Below, in pieces: positions 17,553-26,403 of a DNA stretch of 45,428 nt (position 1 is the stretch's first letter; every line of letters begins with the position of its first letter). Made by a program: the position numbers and the translations under genes. Source of the DNA: Xanthobacteraceae bacterium (GTDB lineage Bacteria > Pseudomonadota > Alphaproteobacteria > Rhizobiales > Xanthobacteraceae); the NCBI GenBank assembly GCA_030041005.1, contig JASHOR010000062.1, positions 1 to 45,428 on the forward strand, written 5' to 3'. The notes under the pieces are model-generated. The model was not told the origin of the DNA. It made no database searches and was given only the letters and a program-made list of their open reading frames with translations.

Positions 17553-18713
17553 GTGGGTGTATCTTTACGACAGAAAATGGTTGTCGGCACATATGTGCTC
17601 AAGCAGCGTCTGAAAGGGCGCAAGCGCTTTCCGCTCGTGCTCATGCTGGAGCCGCTGTTTCGTTGCAATCTTTCCTGCTTCGGCTGCGGCAAGATCGATT
17701 ACCCCGACGCGATCCTCAACAAGCGATTGTCGGTCAAAGAATGCCTCGACGCGGTCGACGAGTGCGGCGCGCCGATGGTTGCCATCCCCGGCGGGGAGCC
17801 GCTCATCCACAAGGAGATCGGCGACATCGTCAAGGGGATCGTCGAGCGGAAGAAATTCGTCTCGCTGTGCACCAATGCGCTGCTGCTGGAAAAGAAGCTC
17901 AACCTGTTCGAGCCGTCGCCGTATCTGTTCTTCTCCATTCATCTCGACGGCCTGAAGCATCATCACGACAAGTCGGTATGCATGGATGGCGGATACGAGC
18001 GCGCCGTGGCGGCGATCAAGGCGGCCAAGGCGAAAGGCTTCGCGGTCAACGTCAACTGCACGATTTTTGACGGCCACCCCGCCGAGGATATTGCCGCCTT
18101 CCTCGACCTGACGACGGAACTCGGCGTCGGGGTTTCGATCTCGCCCGGTTATGCCTATGAGCGGGCGCCCGACCAGCAGCACTTCCTCAACCGCCGCAAG
18201 ACCAAGGAATTATTCCGCAAGGTCTTTGCGCTGGGCAAAGGCAAGAAGTGGAACTTGACCCATTCCGGCATGTTTCTCGACTTCCTTGCCGGCAATCAGG
18301 AATTCCACTGCACGCCGTGGGGGATGCCCACGCGTAACATATTCGGCTGGCAGAAGCCTTGCTATCTGCTCGGCGAAGGCTATGCGAAGACGTTCGCCGA
18401 ACTGATGGACACCACCGACTGGGATACCTACGGCACCGGCCAGTATGAAAAGTGCGCCAACTGCATGGCGCATTGCGGATATGAGGCGACCGCGGCCGAG
18501 GCCATGATGCAGCATCCGCTGCAGGCGGCGATGATCGCCTGGAAAGGCATCAAGACCGAAGGCCCGATGGCGCCGGAAATCGACCTGTCGAAGCAGCGGC
18601 CCGCCCAATACGTCTTCGACAGCAACGTGCAGCTCACGCTGTCGCAAATGCGCGCCAACGAAGCGCGCGAAAAGGCGGCGAAAGGAGCCAAGACTTCGGC
18701 GAGCGCGGCATAA
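17553..18713 (+). CDS. hpnH: Adenosyl-hopene transferase HpnH (radical SAM)
   Basis: This 386-residue radical-SAM protein has the cluster motif Cys38-x3-Cys42-x2-Cys45 (CNLSCFGC). HpnH joins the 5'-deoxyadenosyl group to diploptene as the first step of C35 hopanoid side-chain synthesis. GGEPL near 87-91 binds SAM. A C-terminal Cys-rich segment (CANCMAHCGYEATA) is also typical. The start is GTG 17553 with GAAAGGA upstream. It forms a pair with ispH and converges with shc. hpnG, which normally removes the adenine next, is not in the window. Confidence 0.95.
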   Translation: MGVSLRQKMVVGTYVLKQRLKGRKRFPLVLMLEPLFRCNLSCFGCGKIDYPDAILNKRLSVKECLDAVDECGAPMVAIPGGEPLIHKEIGDIVKGIVERKKFVSLCTNALLLEKKLNLFEPSPYLFFSIHLDGLKHHHDKSVCMDGGYERAVAAIKAAKAKGFAVNVNCTIFDGHPAEDIAAFLDLTTELGVGVSISPGYAYERAPDQQHFLNRRKTKELFRKVFALGKGKKWNLTHSGMFLDFLAGNQEFHCTPWGMPTRNIFGWQKPCYLLGEGYAKTFAELMDTTDWDTYGTGQYEKCANCMAHCGYEATAAEAMMQHPLQAAMIAWKGIKTEGPMAPEIDLSKQRPAQYVFDSNVQLTLSQMRANEAREKAAKGAKTSASAA

Positions 18714-18731
18714 GCCGCCGCGGTTCATGAT

Positions 18732-18759
18732 GAACGCGCGCGGTATGCCGCGCGCGTTC
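18732..18759. terminator. Perfect 12-bp hairpin between convergent hpnH and shc
   Basis: GAACGCGCGCGG (18732-18743) and its exact complement (18748-18759) enclose TATG. It lies between the hpnH stop and the shc stop and is symmetric, so it could act on transcripts from both sides. A T-run is missing; the terminator role is inferred from position. Confidence 0.65.
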
Positions 18760-18762
18760 TGA

Positions 18763-20757
18763 TCACATTCCCCACGCCACCGCCTGCGCATTGCCGCGTT
18801 TGAGATCGCGGTAGCGCGCCAGCGCCCAGAGCGGGAAGAATTTCGAATAGCCGTGATAGCGGAGATAGAACACCCGCGGGAAGCCGGTGGCGGTGTAGCG
18901 CGGTTCATTCCAGAAACCGTCGTCACCCTGTGTCGCGAGCAGATAATCGACGCCGCGCGCCACCGAGGGATGATCGGTCTCGCCGGCGGCCATCAGCCCG
19001 AGCAGCGCCCAGGCCGTCTGTGAGGCCGTCGACGGCGCGGGTTCGTAGCCGCGGTAATCGAGCTTGTAGCTCGAACCGTCCTCGCCCCAACCGCCGTCCG
19101 CGTTCTCGATTTTGGCAAGCCAAGCGACCGCCTTGCGCATTTCCGGCGCATCCGCGGGAACGCCCGCGGCATTGAGCGCGCTTAAGACCGACCAGGTCCC
19201 GTAGATGTAATTCATGCCCCAGCGGCCGTACCAGGAGCCGTCGGCCAGTTGCGTGCGGCGCAGATAGTCGATCGCCTGCGCGACCATGGCATTGCTGGCG
19301 GCGGTCTCGCCGAATTGCGCCAGCATCGAGAGACAGCGCGCGCTCACGTCCTCGGTCGGCGGATCGAGCAGCGCGCCGTGGTCGGCGAACGGGATATTGT
19401 TGAGATAATAATATTCGTTGTCGGCATCGAAAGCGCCCCAGCCGCCGTTGCGGCTCTGCATGCCGACGATCCATTCTTGCGCTCGCGCCAGCGCCTCGCG
19501 GTAATCCTGCCGTCCGCAAGTGCGCTGCAAGCGATCCATCGCCATGGCAACCACGGCGGTATCGTCGACGTCGGGATAATGTGGATTGGCGTATTGGAAC
19601 GCCCAGCCGCCGGGACGCGCGTTTGGGCGCCGCTCGATCCAGTCGCCGCGCACGTCGAGCACCTGTTGAGGAACGAGCCAGTCCAATCCTTTGCGCACGG
19701 CTGCTGCCGTGTCCTCCGCGCCGGCCTCGAGCAACGCGTGGCAAACGAGGCTTGTGTCCCAGATCGGCGAGACGCAAGGCTGGCAATAGGCTTCGCGCGC
19801 TTGCACCACGAGCAGTTTCTCGACCGATCGGCGCGCGATGGCGCGCTGCGGATCCGTTTCCGGAATGCCAAGCGCGTCGAACATCATGACGCTGTTGGCC
19901 ATTGCCGGGAAAATCGCGCCGAGCCCGTCCTCGCCGTTGAGCCGCTCGGTCACCCAGGAGACGGCGCGATTGATCGCCCGCCGCCGCATGCCCGTCGGGA
20001 AATGCGGCTCCAGCGCGCGCAGCGCGTTGTCGACGCCGCGAAAGAACCAGAACCACGACGCCCTCTGCTGCGGCGCCATCGGCGCCGGGCCGAGAGTTTG
20101 CGGCGGTTCGAGAAAAAGTTCGTCGATGCGCACGCCCTTGGCGTTGCGCGCCACGGGCTTTTTCGCCATCAGCACCAAAAGCGGCACGATGACGGTACGG
20201 CTCCAATAGGAAATCTTGTCGAGATGGAACGGAAACCATTTCGGCAGCAGCATGATCTCGACCGGCATCACCGGCACCGCCCGCCAAGGAACGAAGCCGA
20301 ACAGCGCCAGCATGATGCGGGTGAAGACGTTGGAACGCGCGGCACCGCCTCGGGCGTGCAGCGCCTTGCGCGCCCGCCGCATGTGATCTGCTTCCACGGA
20401 ATCGCCGATCATCTTCAGCGCGAAATAAGCCTTCACTGTCGCGCTGACATCGAGATCGCCGTCGGCGAATAACGGCCAGCCGCCGTGCGCTCCCTGGACA
20501 CGGCGCAAATAGACCGCAATCTTGGCCTCGAGCGCCTCATCAACCGGCTCGCCCAGATAATGCCGCAGCAGCACATATTCGGCCGGTATGGTGGCGTCGG
20601 CCTCCAGCTCGAACAGCCAATGGCCGTCGTCGTGCTGACGGGCGAGCAGCGATCTGGTCGCGACAGCGATCGAGCGATCCAGAGCGCCCGCCTGGCTGCC
20701 GGACGGCTTTGCTGACGGTGCGCTGGCGACGGCGTCGTTCATCGGCGGCTCGCTCAT
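18763..20757 (-). CDS. shc: Squalene-hopene cyclase
   Basis: This 664-residue enzyme cyclises squalene to hopene/hopanol. The catalytic DVDDTAV motif is at 396-402. Repeated QW-type motifs are visible (for example DGHWLFE, GGWGAFDADNEYYYLNN, DGSWYGRWGMNYIYGTW, DGGWGEDGSSY, DGFWNEPRYTATGFPRVFYLRYHGY). ATG 20757 is chosen because it overlaps the hpnE stop by four bases (ATGA); the frame is open 63 codons further upstream inside hpnE but without similarity. It is the last gene of the hpnBCDE-shc operon. The protein is membrane-associated. Confidence 0.96.
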   Translation of the reverse strand: MSEPPMNDAVASAPSAKPSGSQAGALDRSIAVATRSLLARQHDDGHWLFELEADATIPAEYVLLRHYLGEPVDEALEAKIAVYLRRVQGAHGGWPLFADGDLDVSATVKAYFALKMIGDSVEADHMRRARKALHARGGAARSNVFTRIMLALFGFVPWRAVPVMPVEIMLLPKWFPFHLDKISYWSRTVIVPLLVLMAKKPVARNAKGVRIDELFLEPPQTLGPAPMAPQQRASWFWFFRGVDNALRALEPHFPTGMRRRAINRAVSWVTERLNGEDGLGAIFPAMANSVMMFDALGIPETDPQRAIARRSVEKLLVVQAREAYCQPCVSPIWDTSLVCHALLEAGAEDTAAAVRKGLDWLVPQQVLDVRGDWIERRPNARPGGWAFQYANPHYPDVDDTAVVAMAMDRLQRTCGRQDYREALARAQEWIVGMQSRNGGWGAFDADNEYYYLNNIPFADHGALLDPPTEDVSARCLSMLAQFGETAASNAMVAQAIDYLRRTQLADGSWYGRWGMNYIYGTWSVLSALNAAGVPADAPEMRKAVAWLAKIENADGGWGEDGSSYKLDYRGYEPAPSTASQTAWALLGLMAAGETDHPSVARGVDYLLATQGDDGFWNEPRYTATGFPRVFYLRYHGYSKFFPLWALARYRDLKRGNAQAVAWGM

Positions 20758-21998
20758 TGTGGCGCGACGACATCGGCGGCGCGATTGCCCGAGCGGATTG
20801 CTCCTTCGATGGTTGCGGGCAAGTCGGTATTCGTCCAGTCGCCGGCCAGCGCGAGGTTGTGCCATCGGGTGCGCGCGGATGGCCGTCTTGCATGCTGCAT
20901 TGGCGTCGCCGCAAACGTCGCGCGCCGCTCGCGCACAATCTGCCACGGCGGCAGGGCCGGCGACAGCCCGGCGATAGCGGCGACCTCGCCCCAGATGGTC
21001 TTGGCGAGATCGTCGCGTGGCGCGTCAAGATAACGGTCGCCGGCGCTGATGGTGACCGACAGCCGGCCGGGAAACGCGAAAATCCACTGCGTCGTGCCAT
21101 TGAGCACGCCGAGCATCAGCGGCTGTCCGGCCGGAGGCTCGACGCGGAAATGCGCGTTGACGATCGCGCGAAACTCGGTCGGCACTTCCAGGCCTGGCAA
21201 CAGCGACGAGGCCGCGTACGGGGGCACGGCGAGAATGACCGCGTCGTCGCCGCTGAGCGCGATGGCTTCGCTGCCGAAATCAAGCGCCTCTATGCGCCCG
21301 GTGGCAAAACGCATGGCGCGTAATTGGTGCTCCAGCCGCACCGTTGCGCCTCGCTGCCGCAGGCATGCCAAGGCCGGTTCGATCAATGTCGGCCCCAATC
21401 CATCGCGCGCGATCAGCGGCCGGCAGGCGCGGCCGCCGGCTGCAAGAGTCTCGCGAATCACCGCGCCCGCGAGCTTCGCCGAACCTTGCGGCGGATCGAT
21501 ATTGAGCGCCGCGAACAGCAGCGGCTCTATCAAGCGGCGATACAGCGTTCCCTCGCAGGCAATCGTTTCGCCGACGCTCTTGTCCGCAGACGCCCATAGC
21601 AGCCGCGCCAGCGGCAGATAATCCCGCGCGCGCGTTTGCGGCACCCGCCGCGCCGCATTGAATATCCAGAACGGCAGGCGCCCCTCGTCGAATTGCAGCG
21701 TCCAGCGTTGGCCGCTGGCGAGATCGACGAAAGAGAATTCCGCCGCCCTGGGGCCGCTCAGATGTGCGGCCGCACCGACGTCGTTCAAATAGTCGAGCGC
21801 AGCGCGATTTCCCGACAGTAGAAGGTGATTGCCGTTGTCGATCGTCATGCCGAGCGCGGCATCGTGATAGGAGCGGCAGCGACCGCCGACGAACGCGGTG
21901 GCCTCGTGCACGATCACCCGCTCGCCGCGCGCTGAAAGCCGGAGCGCGGCGGCCAAGCCGGCAAGACCGGCACCCACGATGTGAATGATTCTCGGCAT
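20754..21998 (-). CDS. hpnE: Squalene-associated FAD-dependent desaturase HpnE
   Basis: This 414-residue flavoprotein has an N-terminal FAD-binding fold (VGAGLAGLAAALRLSARG...VIVHEA, about 5-33) and the amine-oxidase/phytoene-desaturase layout. HpnE reduces hydroxysqualene to squalene after HpnD and HpnC. The ATG at 21998 shares one base with the hpnD stop (TGATG); a GTG one codon earlier is the alternative. The stop overlaps the shc start by four bases, so translation is probably coupled throughout. Confidence 0.93.
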   Translation of the reverse strand: MPRIIHIVGAGLAGLAAALRLSARGERVIVHEATAFVGGRCRSYHDAALGMTIDNGNHLLLSGNRAALDYLNDVGAAAHLSGPRAAEFSFVDLASGQRWTLQFDEGRLPFWIFNAARRVPQTRARDYLPLARLLWASADKSVGETIACEGTLYRRLIEPLLFAALNIDPPQGSAKLAGAVIRETLAAGGRACRPLIARDGLGPTLIEPALACLRQRGATVRLEHQLRAMRFATGRIEALDFGSEAIALSGDDAVILAVPPYAASSLLPGLEVPTEFRAIVNAHFRVEPPAGQPLMLGVLNGTTQWIFAFPGRLSVTISAGDRYLDAPRDDLAKTIWGEVAAIAGLSPALPPWQIVRERRATFAATPMQHARRPSARTRWHNLALAGDWTNTDLPATIEGAIRSGNRAADVVAPQ

Positions 21999-22822
21999 CA
22001 CACCAGATTGCGGAGCACGATCAGGATCAAGTGTCCGCGCGGCAACCGGACGGACGCTCGCGGCGGCGCAAAGCCGCGCTCGACCAGTTGTTCGAGAATG
22101 AGATTATAGGCCTCGCCCATGATCCGCGGCGCGCGAACGAGCCGGCGCGGGCTGTCCGCCATCACCGTACGCGCTTGGCGGAAGTGCCCCTTGGCGGCGA
22201 TGACCAATGCGGCACACGCCTTGTCGAGGGCCGGGTGCGCCAGGACGGTCACAGGGTCCGTCGCCGCGATGCCGGCGGCCTGGAGCGCCTCCTTCGGCAG
22301 GTAGAGCCGCCCGAGCGCAGCGTCCTCGTCAAGGTCGCGCAGGATATTGGTGAGCTGCAGCGCCCGTCCCAGATGATCGGCGAGCGCAAGACCCGCGCCA
22401 TGCTCCATGCCGAACACCCGCACCGACAGCCGGCCTACCGCACAGGCCACCCGATCGCAGTATCGATCGAGCGTTTTGACATCGGGCGCGCGGATATCGG
22501 CAACGACGTCCATCTCCATGCCGTCGATCACGGCCATAAAATCCTCGCGTTGCAGATCGAATCGCCGCACCGCGCGAGCCAGTCCGCTCAGATGCTGCTG
22601 CGGGGCGCCGGCATAAAGCGTCTCGATATCGGCACGCCAATGCTGCAATTGTTCGCGGCGCCCGTCGCGCGGTCCCGGATCATCGGCGATATCGTCCACA
22701 GCGCGGCAAAACGCATAGATTTCGAACATTGCCTCGCGTTGCCGGCGCGGCAGGATTCGCATCCCGCCATAGAACGAACTGCGGGAGGCGCGTTTCGACG
22801 CTGCCGTGGAACCCGTGCTCAC
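21998..22822 (-). CDS. hpnD: Presqualene diphosphate synthase HpnD
   Basis: This 274-residue squalene/phytoene-synthase-family enzyme condenses two FPP to presqualene diphosphate. The first aspartate-rich motif is CRAVDDIADDPG near 42-53, and the second is NILRDLDEDAALGRLYLP near 160-177. The start is GTG 22822, directly after the hpnC stop (TAAGTG), consistent with translational reinitiation. Confidence 0.93.
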   Translation of the reverse strand: MSTGSTAASKRASRSSFYGGMRILPRRQREAMFEIYAFCRAVDDIADDPGPRDGRREQLQHWRADIETLYAGAPQQHLSGLARAVRRFDLQREDFMAVIDGMEMDVVADIRAPDVKTLDRYCDRVACAVGRLSVRVFGMEHGAGLALADHLGRALQLTNILRDLDEDAALGRLYLPKEALQAAGIAATDPVTVLAHPALDKACAALVIAAKGHFRQARTVMADSPRRLVRAPRIMGEAYNLILEQLVERGFAPPRASVRLPRGHLILIVLRNLV

Positions 22823-23719
22823 TTATGCACCCCGCGCGTTGCGCGCACCGGCAGACGAGCGCCGGCCGAGCCGACGCGACGCGCCTGACAGCGCGCCCAC
22901 CAGAGTGAGGCCGGCGATCGCCGACGCCGTCAGGTGAACCCGGTTGCACAGCGGATCGCTTCTCATCAGCAGGCGAGTGAGTCGATGGGCCAAGGTGTTG
23001 ATCACGGAAACTTCCAGCCCGAGCCGCCAGTCCTCGATCAAGCTTGCGAATACGTCGCTTTCGCCGAGCAATTCTTCGGTTCTCTCGGCAAGTCGGTGCA
23101 GGCAGCCGAGCAGCGCCGGGGAAGCGCGTTGTGCGCCCAGCGCGTCAACCGCGACACCGGCGGCGGCCAACGCATCAAGCGGCACATAGACGCGATCGAG
23201 GCTGACATAATCGCTCTTGCAGTCCTGCAGGTGGTTGATGATCTGCAGCGCGGCGCATAATGCGTCATTGGCCGGCCAGACCGCGTGACTTTCGCCGTGC
23301 ACATCGCACACGAACCGGCCAACCGGCATGGCCGAGAGCGAGCAATAGCCGATCAGATCCTCCCAGTCGCGATAACGCAGCTTGGTGACGTCGAGCTTGA
23401 ATGCGGCAATCAGATCCTGAGCGTGCTTCGCCGTGAGATTGCGCGCGGCAAGCTCGCGGCGCAGCCGCGCCGCAACCGCATCATCGTCATTGTGTCCGCA
23501 AAGCCCGGCGTCGAGGCGATCGAGCAACGCCAGTTTCTGCTCCGCAGGCAATGCCGGATGGTCCGCAATGTCGTCCGCAGTGCGCACGAAATCGTAGAAC
23601 GCCAGGATCGCAGGTCGATGGCGGCTATGAATGAGCCGGGAGGCGACCGGAAAATTCTCGTCCCGATGCCCTTTGCCCGAGCGCCAATGCCCGGCCTCAT
23701 CTTTGCCCGCATCGTTCAT
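22823..23719 (-). CDS. hpnC: Hydroxysqualene synthase HpnC
   Basis: This 298-residue squalene-synthase-family protein converts presqualene diphosphate to hydroxysqualene. The motifs are FPVASRLIHSRHRPAILAFY, DFVRTADDIADHP and the second Asp motif NHLQDCKSDYVSLDRVYVP. ATG 23719 is chosen because it overlaps the hpnB stop (ATGA); the long upstream extension of this frame lies within hpnB and has no similarity. The C-terminal Arg-rich hydrophobic tail after residue about 260 is less conserved. Confidence 0.93.
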   Translation of the reverse strand: MNDAGKDEAGHWRSGKGHRDENFPVASRLIHSRHRPAILAFYDFVRTADDIADHPALPAEQKLALLDRLDAGLCGHNDDDAVAARLRRELAARNLTAKHAQDLIAAFKLDVTKLRYRDWEDLIGYCSLSAMPVGRFVCDVHGESHAVWPANDALCAALQIINHLQDCKSDYVSLDRVYVPLDALAAAGVAVDALGAQRASPALLGCLHRLAERTEELLGESDVFASLIEDWRLGLEVSVINTLAHRLTRLLMRSDPLCNRVHLTASAIAGLTLVGALSGASRRLGRRSSAGARNARGA

Positions 23720-24903
23720 GGCAATTCCGAAACGTTGGCCTGTGCGCGACCCTTCCACATGCCGCCGCGCCCGCGCGCATGCTGATAAGCGGAATCGAGC
23801 GTAAAGGCCATATAGATCGCGGCAATCGCCGGCAGCGCCAAACCCCAAAGGGACGATAAGCCGTAGAAGCGCAAAATCGGCCGGAACGCCAATGCCATCA
23901 GCAGCCAAGTGAAAATTCCCAGGAACTGTGCAAACCCGCCGGCGAAGAACGCGAGCGCGACGGGAGCCAGATAGGTCAGCGCCATTGCCAAAATCGCGCC
24001 CGCAAGTGCGAGCGGCGAATAGCGGAGCTGCGCATAAGCGCTGCGCGCCACCATGGCGCGGATGTCCGCCATGGCGGGATAGCTGCGGATGCTGCGCACG
24101 CGCTCGGTCAATCCGATCCAGATCGGGCCGCGCGCCTTGAGCAATTTCGCCAGCGCACAATCGTCGATCAGCGCGCCGCAGATCGCGGCCATGCCGCCGG
24201 CGTCGCGCAGCACATCGCGCCGCACCAGCATGCAGCCGCCTGCTGCCGCCGCAGTAGAGCGATGCGGATCGTTCGCCCAGGCGAACGGGTACAGCATCTG
24301 GAAGAAGAAGATGAAGGCGGGAATGAAAAGTCGTTCGGCAACGCTCTTGCAATGCAGTTTGACCATCAGCGAGGCGAGAACCAGGCCGTTCGCCTGCGCC
24401 CGCGCCACCAGTGCCGCCAAGGCATTTGGTCCGTATGCGATATCGGCATCGGTGAACAGCAAATATGGCGGCGGATGCGGCAGTTGGTCCACGAAGGCAA
24501 CGCCCTGGTGCTGCGCCCACAGCTTGCCGGTCCAGCCGGACGGCAGCGCCGTCCCGGACAGCACCATGAGGCGATCGGCCTGATCGAGGCTCGCCGCAGC
24601 CTCACGCGCAATCAAAGCGGTACCGTCACGGCTTTGATCATCGACGACGACGACCTGCAATTGGCCGGCGTAGCGCTGGCCGAGAAGCGAGGCTACAGTC
24701 TCGCCCACGGACTGCGCCTCGTCGCGCGCGGGGACGATCGCCGTCACCGCCGGCCAGGATGACTCTTCCGAGGAAGGCCGCACCGCCAAATCCGGCAGCG
24801 GCATATTGTCGTCGCGCTCGGCCGCGCACCAAAATCCCCCGCGCGCGGCCAGAAGGTAAAGCCAGATCACGACCACCATTGACGCTACAAGCAGGTTGGC
24901 CAC
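23716..24903 (-). CDS. hpnB: Hopanoid-associated glycosyltransferase HpnB
   Basis: This 395-residue family 2 glycosyltransferase has one N-terminal transmembrane helix, a GT-A domain (about 50-270) with AIVPARDEAQSV, VVDDQSRDGT and the metal-binding FTDADIAYGP, and several C-terminal helices (about 300-370). It is regularly linked to hpnC-D-E-shc, but its hopanoid substrate is not firmly established. The start is GTG 24903 with AGGGACA upstream. It is the first gene of the operon, and the composite repeat at 24923-25080 lies in its upstream region. Confidence 0.88.
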   Translation of the reverse strand: MANLLVASMVVVIWLYLLAARGGFWCAAERDDNMPLPDLAVRPSSEESSWPAVTAIVPARDEAQSVGETVASLLGQRYAGQLQVVVVDDQSRDGTALIAREAAASLDQADRLMVLSGTALPSGWTGKLWAQHQGVAFVDQLPHPPPYLLFTDADIAYGPNALAALVARAQANGLVLASLMVKLHCKSVAERLFIPAFIFFFQMLYPFAWANDPHRSTAAAAGGCMLVRRDVLRDAGGMAAICGALIDDCALAKLLKARGPIWIGLTERVRSIRSYPAMADIRAMVARSAYAQLRYSPLALAGAILAMALTYLAPVALAFFAGGFAQFLGIFTWLLMALAFRPILRFYGLSSLWGLALPAIAAIYMAFTLDSAYQHARGRGGMWKGRAQANVSELP

Positions 24904-24922
24904 AGATTGTCCCTAATGGGGC

Positions 24923-24977
24923 GGATTTGACATTCGCTACCTTCAAGCCACTAGCTCATGAAGCGAATGTCAAATCC
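24923..24977. repeat. Composite repeat A, inverted-repeat module with empty CACTAG centre
   Basis: Perfect 16-base arms GGATTTGACATTCGCT (24923-24938) and its complement (24962-24977) enclose a 23-base loop containing CACTAG at 24949-24954. The same module occurs at 31869-31993, where a palindromic element sits in the CACTAG. It is 19 bases upstream of the hpnB start. Confidence 0.8.
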
Positions 24978-25006
24978 AAAGCTTCGCTACCACTTATATT
25001 TGCCAG

Positions 25007-25080
25007 CGGTCCTTCGATTCCAACATTCGGACGAGGGCGTGCCGAAACGGGATGCGAATGTTGGAATCGGACCACTGGCG
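25007..25080. repeat. Palindromic element, variant stem, copy 2 (hpnB-ispA intergenic)
   Basis: Arms GATTCCAACATTCG (25016-25029) and the exact complement (25055-25068) are bordered by GCGGTCC on the left and GGACCACTGGCG on the right. The loop retains the ACGAGGG...GTGCC sequence of copies 1 and 3. It follows module 24923-24977 by 29 bases, as in the homologous composite at 31869-32090. Both lie between the divergent hpnB and farnesyl diphosphate synthase genes. Confidence 0.8.
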
Positions 25081-25207
25081 GCTTGAATGGGCTCAACAGT
25101 TTTGACGCAGGGCAAACCCAAGGCGGGGGTCGGCTCGATCGTGCACTGGTAAATGTAGGATTGGGAACGGAACTCCAAAGGGAGCCCGAAACGCAGGGCA
25201 GCACACG

Positions 25208-26158
25208 ATGAATGACATGGGCGCCGAAAAAGAGAGCGCTTTTCTTTCCCGCCTCGAGGCCGTGGCGGCGGATATCGAGGCCCTGCTTGGGCAGCTTCTC
25301 GCGCCTGCGGCCACGGAAGGCGAATTGGCCCGGCCGCCGCGCCTGATCGAGGCCATGCGTTACGCGAGCCTCGGCGGCGGCAAGCGGTTCCGGCCATTCC
25401 TGGTGGTGGAATGCGCGAACCTGTTCCAGGTCCCCAGAGGCCACGCGCTGATGGCGGGCGCCGCACTCGAATGCGTGCACTGCTATTCGCTTGTTCATGA
25501 CGATTTGCCGGCCATGGACAATGATGCGCTGCGGCGAGGGCAGCCGACCGCCCACCGAAAGTTCGATGAGGCGACCGCGATCCTCGCCGGCGACGGCTTG
25601 CTCACATTCGCCTTCGATATCCTCTCCCGCCCGCAAACCCATCCCAATGCCGCGATCCGTAGCGAACTGGTCAGCGCGCTGGCGCGCGCCGCCGGAATAG
25701 GCGGCATGGCAGGCGGACAGATGCTCGACCTTGCTGCCGAGGGTCGATTTTCTGCACAAGGCTCTCCTGTGTCTCTGGGCGCAGGCGAAGTGCAGATGCT
25801 GCAGGCCATGAAGACCGGCGCGCTCTTGCGTTTTGCCTGTCAGGCCGGCGGCATCTTGGCCGACGCGCCAGCCCCGCAGCGACAGGCGCTCGACCGCTAT
25901 GGGGTCGCGGTCGGCCAGGCTTTCCAGATCGCCGATGATCTTCTTGATGTCGAAGGCGACCCGGCACTGATCGGCAAATCGACCGGAAAAGACGCGGTTG
26001 CAGGCAAGGCGACCATGGTCGCCGTGCTCGGCAGGCCGGGCGCCAAGGCGCGGTTGCGCGAATTGGTGGCGGAAGCCGAACGGGCGCTGGCGCCATTCGG
26101 TTCGGCGGGCGCAACTCTCATCGAGGGAGCCCGATTCGTGGCCGACCGCAACGCTTGA
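25208..26158 (+). CDS. ispA: Farnesyl diphosphate synthase-type polyprenyl synthetase
   Basis: This 316-residue all-helical prenyltransferase has a first Asp-rich motif HDDLPAMDND near 97-106 and a second motif IADDLLDVEGD near 238-248, with GGGKRFRP near 58-65. The two residues between the first aspartates and the short chain-length determining region fit FPP synthase (IspA) rather than a long-chain enzyme. FPP is the substrate of HpnD and HpnC, and the gene is divergent from hpnB, so it probably feeds hopanoid synthesis. No strong ribosome binding site is visible before ATG 25208; ATG 25217 is an alternative. Confidence 0.9.
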   Translation: MNDMGAEKESAFLSRLEAVAADIEALLGQLLAPAATEGELARPPRLIEAMRYASLGGGKRFRPFLVVECANLFQVPRGHALMAGAALECVHCYSLVHDDLPAMDNDALRRGQPTAHRKFDEATAILAGDGLLTFAFDILSRPQTHPNAAIRSELVSALARAAGIGGMAGGQMLDLAAEGRFSAQGSPVSLGAGEVQMLQAMKTGALLRFACQAGGILADAPAPQRQALDRYGVAVGQAFQIADDLLDVEGDPALIGKSTGKDAVAGKATMVAVLGRPGAKARLRELVAEAERALAPFGSAGATLIEGARFVADRNA

Positions 26159-26403
26159 CCCGATCCGCCTCGCCGTCCGCATGGCAATCGCCGGGCCCGT
26201 CAAGCGGGTTGCCATTTTGCCATGGCCTTCCTAGGTTGGGGCGTATCGTTGCTTGAGGATACGCGCTTTATGTGATCGCTACGCCGATTGACTTTTGCGG
26301 TACTCCGTCGCATTCGCGGCACCGAATTAGGACTGCGATGCCCCCTCAACCAGAATCGAAACTCGACCCCGAACCTTTGCCGATTTCGGGATACCTGATC
26401 AGC

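Noticed and set aside
22823-24520. Long 565-codon version of hpnC
   Set aside because: The first 267 codons overlap hpnB in another frame and look like noise; the ATG overlapping the hpnB stop gives a normal 298-residue HpnC.
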